Below are positions 1 to 5,121 of a stretch of 5,121 nt of DNA, piece by piece. The translations under genes and the position numbers were made by a program. Source of the DNA: Verrucomicrobiota bacterium. GTDB taxonomy: Bacteria > Verrucomicrobiota > Kiritimatiellia > B70-G9. The notes under the pieces are model-generated. The model had not been told where the DNA came from, made no database searches, and was given only the letters and a program-made list of their open reading frames with translations. Positions within the stretch are counted from its first letter, which is position 1; each line of letters opens with the position of its first letter. The stretch covers positions 1 through 5,121 of the forward strand of contig QNAJ01000126.1 in the NCBI GenBank assembly GCA_003641465.1. Reading direction: 5' to 3'.

Positions 1-1252
1 ACCATGCCCGTGGATATTTCTGCACGGCATCTCTCCACAGTACCTCTTGGTCGCGGAACAGCCGCGCCCGCAAGTGGCTCTGGAATGCCAGCGCCAGCAC
101 CAGGAGTGCTACGACCACGCACCATAGCTCCCTGATCCGTCCCGTCGCGTGCCTGAAAACCCACGCCAGCGCGGCTGCCTCAATGGCCAGTAAAGCGGCT
201 GCGCCTGTGTACGCCCAATGATCCGCCACTGGCGCATACAGCAGGTATCCGATATCGAACAGGCCGAGGACCGGAAACATCAGAGCGCCGAACGAAAGCC
301 ATGCCGCCATCAGACCTCGACCTCCGGACCGTGCCCGGCAGGCCCACAGGACCCCACATACAAGTAACAGTCCCGCAGACTGCAAAATCAGCAACCAGCC
401 CGGCAGGTCTTCCCACGGACCATACATCCAGCTCACGCGTAGCGGGAAAAATATCTTGCCGACGTAGAACCAGAACGCTCGGACAGCACATGCAATCCGA
501 TGAACCAGCGAGGGGCCTCCCCGGAGGTCAGGTGGAATCGCCCGGTGATACTGGAACCACATGGTCACCAGGCCAAGGGCAATCCCGATCGCCAGACATG
601 CAAGTACCAACCACGTCGTGCGGCCGGAGATTTTTCGATCCCGCCACCACTTGACAAGAATCATAACCACCGGCAGGCCCACCACCGAGGTTTTCGCCAA
701 CAGCGCCGCTGTGTACAGAACCACTGTCCCTATACCTGCCTCCCGTGCGCGGCCACCCCCCTCAAGCGTGCGTATCCAGCATGACAAGCACAACACGGCC
801 AGAAAAGCGGCCAGAAGAGTCTTTGTCTGCGCGGGCCAGCCTACCGCAGCGACGTTTATCGGATGCACTGCAAACAGCACGCCCGCCAGCCAGGCCCCGG
901 GTACCCTCAGCAACGCAAGCATTCGATACACGGCGACTGCGGTGGCGGCGTGTAACATGAGATTAACCAGATGATATCCTGCAGGATTGCCGTCCCAGAG
1001 TCTCCATTCCAGCCACAGCAGGCTGTTGGAAAGCGGATAATAGTCCACCGACCGCGTTGAGAACCAGATATCAGCGATCCCGCCAAGTCTTCTGATGAGC
1101 GGATTCCCGAATATGTACAGATCGTCATCCCACAGGAAACCCGCATCCATCAAGGGGGCCAGCGTGGCAACGCAGACCAATATTATGAGCAGATCCGGCA
1201 ACCGTCGAGGCTGGCAGCTGCCCGCCAACAGCGCCGGGCGGAAGGCCGCCAT
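1..1252 (-). CDS. TMTC/PMT-like GT-C family membrane glycosyltransferase, C-terminus cut by window edge
   Basis: Reading leftward from ATG 1252-1250, the frame stays open for 417 codons and leaves the window without a stop. The protein is polytopic: a first hydrophobic segment at about residues 21-35, then many more up to about 395. Family signatures are W41-D42-D43-D44 in the first outer loop (the usual place of the catalytic acidic residues in GT-C enzymes), YYPL 71-74, YHLVNLMLH 93-101, FAVHPIN 127-133, AKTSVVGLP 186-194 and ADHWAY 343-348. These match bacterial relatives of the TMTC/protein O-mannosyltransferase group, which use polyprenyl-phosphate sugars at the membrane. Family members often continue into TPR repeats, and the visible end (LWRDAVQKYPRAW, 405-417) is where such repeats would start. 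The start is uncertain: GTG 1315-1313, in frame and preceded by GAGAGG about 8 nt upstream, would add 21 residues. Donor and acceptor cannot be read from the sequence. Confidence 0.85.
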   Translation of the reverse strand, partial: MAAFRPALLAGSCQPRRLPDLLIILVCVATLAPLMDAGFLWDDDLYIFGNPLIRRLGGIADIWFSTRSVDYYPLSNSLLWLEWRLWDGNPAGYHLVNLMLHAATAVAVYRMLALLRVPGAWLAGVLFAVHPINVAAVGWPAQTKTLLAAFLAVLCLSCWIRTLEGGGRAREAGIGTVVLYTAALLAKTSVVGLPVVMILVKWWRDRKISGRTTWLVLACLAIGIALGLVTMWFQYHRAIPPDLRGGPSLVHRIACAVRAFWFYVGKIFFPLRVSWMYGPWEDLPGWLLILQSAGLLLVCGVLWACRARSGGRGLMAAWLSFGALMFPVLGLFDIGYLLYAPVADHWAYTGAAALLAIEAAALAWVFRHATGRIRELWCVVVALLVLALAFQSHLRARLFRDQEVLWRDAVQKYPRAW

Positions 1253-1308
1253 CCGCCCGCCAGAGCCTGTTCCGGAAAGACAAGCATTCAGGGACCTGAA
1301 AAGCCGTC

Positions 1309-1338
1309 TAGACACCGGCCGCACCTCTCGGCTACAAG
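1309..1338 (+). promoter_or_regulatory. candidate sigma70-type promoter for the rightward operon
   Basis: TAGACA at 1309-1314 matches the -35 consensus at five of six positions. After an 18-nt spacer, TACAAG at 1333-1338 matches the -10 consensus at four of six. Transcription would start near 1345, giving a short leader of about 25 nt before the leader ORF at 1370. The site lies in the only intergenic gap upstream of the cluster, between divergent genes. It was found by eye and the -10 element is weak. If the leftward gene starts at GTG 1315, the -35 element overlaps its first codons. Confidence 0.35.
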
Positions 1339-1351
1339 GTGTATCCGGAGC

Positions 1352-1363
1352 GGAGGAGGAAGG
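1352..1363 (+). promoter_or_regulatory. very strong Shine-Dalgarno sequence serving the leader ORF
   Basis: GGAGGAGGAAGG is a near-ideal anti-16S match. AGGAGG at 1354-1359 ends 10 nt before the ATG at 1370, and the overlapping GGAAGG at 1358-1363 ends 6 nt before it. It lies about 40 nt from the ATG at 1402, too far to serve that start directly. The strongest ribosome-binding signal of the cluster therefore points at a tiny ORF. Confidence 0.7.
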
Positions 1364-1369
1364 CAAGCT

Positions 1370-1405
1370 ATGGCTGCGGCTTCACCCGAACGCAATTTTG
1401 CATGA
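1370..1405 (+). CDS. 11-residue leader peptide, translationally coupled to the repeat-protein gene
   Basis: ATG 1370-1372 reads MAAASPERNFA and stops at TGA 1403-1405. It follows the strong Shine-Dalgarno at 1352-1363. Its stop overlaps the next gene's start as ATGA (1402-1405), the classic arrangement for termination-reinitiation coupling. The 20 nt before the 1402 start (1382-1401) show no purine-rich ribosome-binding site, so ribosomes finishing this peptide are the likely source of initiation there. The peptide shows no run of one amino acid that would suggest amino-acid attenuation. It may matter only as a ribosome delivery device, or its sequence may carry an arrest signal; nothing visible decides. 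No other copy or homologue is known to me. Confidence 0.55.
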   Translation: MAAASPERNFA

Positions 1406-3366
1406 AAATTGAAAAATCAACGATCGTGGTCATGCTGTGCACACTGGCCGCGATAATGCCGCGTCCGGTGGCCGCCGATTCTCTCATGAATGGACGGGCC
1501 CGACTGCTCCTCCAGCGCGCGCTGGAATGCATGAACCTGGATCCGTGCGATCTCGATTTCGCGCGGGATGTGGCTCATTCCCGCCTAGTCATACCGGCAG
1601 TCAGGGACAGTGTACGCCATGCACTGTCCGGACCGCGCCTGGCAGGAGAAATTGAGGATACGTTGAGGAACGAGCCGCTCGACAAGCTCTTCGACATTGT
1701 CCCTAAATGGTTGGGGATCATCGGGACGATGAATTCGGTAGATCCTCAGCGAGAGCCCGCAGGGAAATCGTTGCCTGAGATTCCTGACATTCTTCCTCAG
1801 TCTCTGGCATCAGCGGTGGAGGAATTCCTGGGCGACGTCGAGCCCGCATTCGTTCTGGCCTCAGGGGCCTTGGAGCGTCTGTCTCCGGAAGCCCGTGCGT
1901 ACCTGTGGGCCCGCCATATCGCGGGAACGTTCAACGCAGAAGACAGACCGGCCGTGCGTCATGCGATGATGTCGTCCGGCTTGAACTCCCAGCTGGTCTG
2001 GCGTGTCATTCGCGAGAGCCAGCAACTGGATCCCCAGCCCTACGCTCTGCGGTACTACGATGCAATCGAACTCGTGTCTCTGGACCGGCTCCTGATCGCA
2101 GCCGCCCTCACCTGCCGGGCCACTTTTCATCTCTCCCAGAAGCTGAAGCACCTGGAGGACTGGCCTCAGGAAAAGGTACGGATCCGGACGGGTCACGGCG
2201 ATATCGTCATCGGCAGCCGCATGGATGATATCTACCCCGAAGCCGCGTTCTTGATCATTGATCCAGGGGGAAACGACCGCTATCACAACGCGGCAACCGC
2301 AGTCTGCCTAGGAACCGGCGCAGCGATCAGCGTGGTACTGGACCTTGAAGGCGACGACACTTATTCGGGCCGGGAACTCGCCGGGACCGCCACGGCCGTT
2401 TTCGGTATATCCATTCTCTCGGACCTGTCCGGAGCGGACACCTATCGGGATTCCTATTGTGGATCGGCAAGCTCGTTCTGCGGAGTGACTATTCTCGAAG
2501 ATCGGAGTGGAAGCGACATCTATGACAGTTGGGCACTTTCCCAGGCGGCCGCAGTCTGCGGTGTATCACTCCTCCGCGACTTACGGGGAGACGACCGTTA
2601 CACCGCCGGACTGTGTTCGCAGGCCTTTTCCGGACCGTTGGCAGCGGCGTTTCTGATGGACCGCGAGGGAGACGATATCTATTTTGCCGGCGGTCGCGAA
2701 CCCGACTACGAACGCCACGATGATCGCTTTCTCTCCCTTTCTCAGGCCTGTTCAATGGGCGATCGCCCCTTTGCCGGTGGCGGGATTGCCTTCCTTCTCG
2801 ATCAGGATGGCAACGATACCTATATCGCCGACGTATATGGTCAGGGGGTAGGGTACTGGTATTCTTTTGCAGCGCTCGTAGACGCCGAGGGTAACGATGC
2901 CTACAGCGTATATCACTATGGCCAGGGAGCGGGAATCCACCTGGCATGCGGCGTACTATGTGACCAACAGGGCAACGATACATATCAGGGATATATACTC
3001 ACGCAGGGAGCCTCCCATGATTACTCCGTTGGTGTGCTGCTCGACTGCGGCGGCGATGACACCTATTCCGCCGACCACCATTCCCAAGGGCGGGCCATCA
3101 ATAACGCGGTAGCGCTACTGATCGACAGCAGCGGTGACGACTGCTATTTCGCCCGCCAGCCGCAACGCTGCCAGGGCGTCGGCAATATGGGCGGCGACCG
3201 CGAGTACGGCAGCCTGGCCATTCTGCTCGACCTGGATGGAAGGGACTATTTCTCATGCGGAGCACCGAACGATGCCGCGCTCCTCAGACCGTCAGAAGGA
3301 GTGGTCTACGATTACTCGAAATCCACCGCAACGGGGCGGAAGAATGAGTTTACCGCTGGTCCATAG
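1402..3366 (+). CDS. exported protein with helical N-domain and twelve DxxGxDxY solenoid repeats
   Basis: This 654-residue protein starts at ATG 1402, chosen because it gives a clean Sec signal peptide: K2 and K5, hydrophobic core 8-19, and VAA-D with likely cleavage after A25. An in-frame GTG at 1339 would add a charged stretch read through the Shine-Dalgarno and is unlikely. Residues 26 to about 262 look mainly helical and match no family I recognise. A linker with GDIVIGSRMDDIY (266-278) leads into twelve repeats beginning at D287, 314, 341, 367, 393, 420, 467, 494, 521, 548, 575 and 610. Consensus is DxxGxDxY, then often SQG/SQA, then a hydrophobic strand ending GVxxLLxD. Regular acidic turns and alternating hydrophobic strands suggest a calcium-binding beta-solenoid outside the cytoplasm. 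That is inference; no catalytic motif is visible. It overlaps the next gene by 23 bp and probably begins by coupling from the leader ORF. Similar anonymous repeat proteins occur in environmental bacteria. Confidence 0.85.
   Translation: MKIEKSTIVVMLCTLAAIMPRPVAADSLMNGRARLLLQRALECMNLDPCDLDFARDVAHSRLVIPAVRDSVRHALSGPRLAGEIEDTLRNEPLDKLFDIVPKWLGIIGTMNSVDPQREPAGKSLPEIPDILPQSLASAVEEFLGDVEPAFVLASGALERLSPEARAYLWARHIAGTFNAEDRPAVRHAMMSSGLNSQLVWRVIRESQQLDPQPYALRYYDAIELVSLDRLLIAAALTCRATFHLSQKLKHLEDWPQEKVRIRTGHGDIVIGSRMDDIYPEAAFLIIDPGGNDRYHNAATAVCLGTGAAISVVLDLEGDDTYSGRELAGTATAVFGISILSDLSGADTYRDSYCGSASSFCGVTILEDRSGSDIYDSWALSQAAAVCGVSLLRDLRGDDRYTAGLCSQAFSGPLAAAFLMDREGDDIYFAGGREPDYERHDDRFLSLSQACSMGDRPFAGGGIAFLLDQDGNDTYIADVYGQGVGYWYSFAALVDAEGNDAYSVYHYGQGAGIHLACGVLCDQQGNDTYQGYILTQGASHDYSVGVLLDCGGDDTYSADHHSQGRAINNAVALLIDSSGDDCYFARQPQRCQGVGNMGGDREYGSLAILLDLDGRDYFSCGAPNDAALLRPSEGVVYDYSKSTATGRKNEFTAGP
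2260..3252 (+). repeat. twelve tandem protein-level DxxGxDxY repeats (period 26-27 residues)
   Basis: Residues 287-617 of the exported protein. In all twelve copies position 1 is Asp, position 4 Gly and position 6 Asp; position 8 is Tyr in eleven and Phe in the last. Spacings from copy to copy are 27, 27, 26, 26, 27, 47, 27, 27, 27, 27 and 35 residues. Copies 6 and 11 carry extra residues, probably loops leaving the solenoid. Copies 7-10 share QG at positions 15-16 and are the most alike. The DNA copies differ widely in codon choice (ggcgacgacacttat, ggagacgatatctat and ggtaacgatgcctac encode near-identical cores), so the array is old and held by selection on protein rather than being a recent DNA expansion. 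Confidence 0.9.
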
Positions 3367-4312
3367 CCGGGTCACAGCGCTGGGGTTGGTATTGGCCATA
3401 GCGATTCTCTCCGCGCGGGCAGATACGTCCCACGACGATATAGCTACTCGCAATTTGCGACAGGCCTCCTTCGACGACTTGATGTTCCATGCCAGTCGCT
3501 ATGCCACCACCCCCGAAAAACGAAAAATGAAGGACCTGGCACGGGCCGAACTCAAAAAACGCGGTGCGCGGTCTCTGCACTACCTGGTTTCTCATTCCTG
3601 GATAAGGAATATCTGGTTCACCGTGTATGCCCGGGAGATGGTGGATTACCTCCCTTCCGATCAGGGTGTTCCGGTCCTTCTTGAGCTGCTGGATGCACCG
3701 CGCCCGGAGGTACGCAAGACGGCGGCCTTTCTTCTGGGATTCTACCACGTACCCGAATACGCTGAGCGTCTACTGCCGCTTCTGGAGGATAAGGATGTTG
3801 CCGGTGCCGCTATTCGGACGCTCGGCAAGTGGCAGGCGGAATCCGCCCTCAGCCGGATCACGGTTTTTCTCGAGGACGACAACGAACGGCGCCGCATTCT
3901 TGCCGTGAATGCGCTCGGCGACATCGCCTCGCCGAAAGCCATCCCTTCGCTGCTGAGAATGCTCGACGATCCAGCATGCACGGTTCGACGTGCGGCAGTG
4001 CGCGCCCTGGTGAAAATTGGACGGCCGGCCGAACGACCCGCCCTTCGCGAGCTGGACCGCAGTCGAGGACGCAAGCGGCGCGAAGTCATTCGAGTGCTGG
4101 CATATCTGCGCTCCCGCAGGGCGGTACCCCGTCTGCTCCGCCTGTTATCCAGTGCGGACTGCGCAACCGCAGCGGACGCTGCACGTGCACTTGCAATGAT
4201 ACAGCCATCTCGTTTTGTGGCACGGAAAAAGGCGGTCCTCGCCCGCTGCGGCAAGTGTCCTTGCCTGACTCTTGTAGCAGCGGGATTCCCTCCGCTGGAA
4301 CAACGCGACTGA
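3344..4312 (+). CDS. exported HEAT-repeat protein
   Basis: A 322-residue protein starting at ATG 3344, inside the end of the previous gene. GGGGCGGAAGA (3333-3343) in front supplies a modest ribosome-binding site. This start gives a signal peptide: hydrophobic 12-23 and ARA-D with cleavage likely after A26. Earlier in-frame starts would read through the previous gene's coding sequence. After a helical stretch (about 36-107) come six HEAT-like units: 109-135, 137-164, 166-195, 197-226, 228-257 and 259-286. They show the usual pattern of two helices, with IPSLLRMLDDP and VRRAAVRALVKIG (200-226) the clearest. HEAT repeats form an alpha-solenoid that binds proteins; no lyase or other catalytic site is visible. 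Residues 239-266 are very basic. The tail holds C302-x2-C305-x-C307. The overlap and shared export suggest it works with the solenoid protein, which is inference. Confidence 0.85.
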   Translation: MSLPLVHSRVTALGLVLAIAILSARADTSHDDIATRNLRQASFDDLMFHASRYATTPEKRKMKDLARAELKKRGARSLHYLVSHSWIRNIWFTVYAREMVDYLPSDQGVPVLLELLDAPRPEVRKTAAFLLGFYHVPEYAERLLPLLEDKDVAGAAIRTLGKWQAESALSRITVFLEDDNERRRILAVNALGDIASPKAIPSLLRMLDDPACTVRRAAVRALVKIGRPAERPALRELDRSRGRKRREVIRVLAYLRSRRAVPRLLRLLSSADCATAADAARALAMIQPSRFVARKKAVLARCGKCPCLTLVAAGFPPLEQRD

Positions 4313-4315
4313 AGA

Positions 4316-5029
4316 ATGAAAAGCTCGGGTAAAGCATCACGCACGGCTGCCGGAGATCAGGCATCACCTTGGGCGGTGATCTTTGATTGGGACGGCGTAA
4401 TCGTGGAGTCCTCCGATGCCCACCAGAAAAGCTGGGAACTTCTTGCCGCTGAAGAAGGGCGTTCATTGCCCCCCGATCACTTCCAGCAGGGGTTCGGCAT
4501 GAAAAATCCTGAGATTATCCGTGATCTGCTGAAATGGACCGACAACGCAATCGATATCGAGCGCCTGTCCAGAAGAAAAGAAGAGCTGTACCGGAGGATC
4601 ATACGGGAACAAGGCCTGCGACTTGTGCCCGGCGCAGTCCACCTCCTTGCGGAACTGCAGGCCAAATCGGTGCCCATGGCCATTGCTTCGTCCACAGAAC
4701 GGAAGAACATTACCCTGATAATGAGGCTGTACCTGCCACGCATATGGTTTCCCGTTCTGGTGACAGCGGAAGACGTGAAGCGCAGCAAGCCGGAACCGGA
4801 TGTCTTCCTTACTGCCAGTCACCGTCTCGGCGTACCGCCGGAGTCCTGCGTCGTTGTTGAAGACGCCCCCGCCGGGATAGCGGCTGCCCGCCGCGCCGGC
4901 ATGAAGGCGGTAGCTGTAGCCACCACCCGGCCAGCTGAAATGCTGGCCGACGCAGACATGATCGTCCCTGATCTGACTGCGCTCGACACGCAAGTACTGG
5001 CCCGCCTCGCGTCCCGGGCGCATCCCTGA
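4316..5029 (+). CDS. beta-phosphoglucomutase-like HAD-superfamily hydrolase
   Basis: A 237-residue cytoplasmic enzyme with all four HAD motifs. FDWDGVIVES (23-32) gives nucleophile D24 and acid/base D26. ASST (124-127) places S125 where beta-phosphoglucomutase has its phosphate-binding Ser. K158 lies in SKPEPD, and VVVEDAPAGI holds the Mg-binding E182 and D183. The helical cap lies between motifs I and II and includes FGMKNPEIIRDLL (60-72) and RRKEELYRR (86-94). Length fits subfamily IA sugar-phosphate phosphatases and beta-phosphoglucomutases; which reaction applies cannot be decided, so no symbol is given. No signal peptide is seen. ATG 4316 lies 3 bases after the upstream stop with little Shine-Dalgarno, suggesting coupling. 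About 18 residues precede the conserved core, longer than usual, with no better start downstream. FDWDGV enzymes of this kind are common in Verrucomicrobia, in my recollection. Its role beside two exported proteins is unknown. Confidence 0.9.
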   Translation: MKSSGKASRTAAGDQASPWAVIFDWDGVIVESSDAHQKSWELLAAEEGRSLPPDHFQQGFGMKNPEIIRDLLKWTDNAIDIERLSRRKEELYRRIIREQGLRLVPGAVHLLAELQAKSVPMAIASSTERKNITLIMRLYLPRIWFPVLVTAEDVKRSKPEPDVFLTASHRLGVPPESCVVVEDAPAGIAAARRAGMKAVAVATTRPAEMLADADMIVPDLTALDTQVLARLASRAHP

Positions 5030-5067
5030 TAATCCGCAACGTCGCCGATTGAGCGGGTCCCGCCGAT

Positions 5068-5121
5068 TCAGCCGGTACATGCGGGATCGGAATCCACGGC
5101 ACGGCCGAAATTGCGCTGTAA
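5068..5121 (-). CDS. possible C-terminal tail of a convergent gene entering from the right (weak)
   Basis: Read leftward from the window edge, one frame gives 17 codons (LQRNFGRAVDSDPACTG) and a TGA at 5070-5068, which would leave a 38-bp gap to the HAD gene. This could be the end of a convergent gene, but the stretch is too short to test for codon use or family. Other frames are also open here. On the plus strand an ATG at 5079 is open to the edge but has no ribosome-binding site. I see no hairpin followed by a T-run between 5030 and 5121, so no rho-independent terminator can be called. Confidence 0.15.
   Translation of the reverse strand, partial: LQRNFGRAVDSDPACTG

Noticed and set aside
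301..974. Plus-strand open frames of 94-137 codons at the left
   Set aside because: They lie opposite the long uninterrupted minus-strand membrane-protein frame with strong family signatures.
1339..1401. GTG 1339 as start of the large repeat protein
   Set aside because: It would put a charged 21-residue stretch in front of a well-formed signal peptide and read through the Shine-Dalgarno sequence as codons.
1402..1440. Lipoprotein signal with C13 as lipidated cysteine
   Set aside because: Residues before C13 are VVML, lacking the small residue at -1 of a lipobox; the VAA-D signal peptidase I site fits better.
2489..2983. 164-codon antisense open frame inside the repeat-protein gene
   Set aside because: Arg/Pro-rich composition typical of a shadow frame; it lies wholly opposite a clear coding array and has no recognisable domain.
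2260..3252. RTX (hemolysin-type) calcium repeats
   Set aside because: The Gly/Asp turns look similar, but the period is about 27 residues with one turn each, not nine-residue GGxGxDxUx tandem units.
3742..4344. 200-codon antisense open frame opposite the HEAT gene
   Set aside because: Ser/Arg-rich low-complexity translation, the usual shadow of GC-rich coding sequence; the plus strand has clear HEAT repeats.
5043..5068. Direct repeat CGCCGATT (5043-5050 and 5061-5068) and palindrome GCGGGTCCCGC
   Set aside because: Two short copies only. The palindrome has no loop and no T-run follows, so neither an operator nor a terminator can be supported.
4463..5080. 205-codon antisense open frame opposite the HAD gene
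   Set aside because: The opposite strand encodes a complete HAD enzyme with all motifs; the antisense translation has no family features.
1..5121. tRNA, rRNA, CRISPR array, insertion sequence or attachment site
   Set aside because: No cloverleaf, regularly spaced DNA repeat, transposase or terminal inverted repeats seen; the only repeats are at protein level.

Overview
The window is GC-rich bacterial DNA that is almost fully coding. A divergent intergenic region of about 120 bp separates one membrane-protein gene, which runs left off the window edge, from a compact three-gene cluster reading right. The GT-C glycosyltransferase with the 'FAVHP' signature, the 'FDWDGV' HAD enzyme and the exported repeat proteins together suggest a bacterium of the PVC group (Verrucomicrobia, Kiritimatiellae or Planctomycetes type). 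This is a guess from family resemblance; no marker gene is present.

Region 1-1252 (minus strand) is one uninterrupted reading frame of 417 visible codons. It encodes a polytopic membrane protein of the TMTC/PMT-like GT-C class and is cut by the window edge where TPR repeats usually begin. Region 1253-1369 is the divergent promoter region, with a plausible sigma70-type promoter and a very strong Shine-Dalgarno sequence for rightward expression.

That Shine-Dalgarno does not serve the large gene directly. It sits in front of an 11-codon leader ORF (1370-1405) whose TGA overlaps the ATG of the large gene as ATGA. The large gene (1402-3366) encodes an exported 654-residue protein: a signal peptide, a roughly 240-residue helical domain, then twelve copies of a DxxGxDxY repeat with a period of about 27 residues. 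It overlaps by 23 bp a second exported protein built of HEAT repeats (3344-4312). Three bases later comes a cytoplasmic beta-phosphoglucomutase-like HAD enzyme (4316-5029). The tight packing argues for one operon.

The most interesting content is the pair of exported repeat proteins, apparently co-translated, one probably a beta-solenoid and the other an alpha-solenoid. I recognise no named system for them. A structural, adhesive or scaffolding role outside the cytoplasm is inference. The last 92 bases hold no gene I can support firmly.
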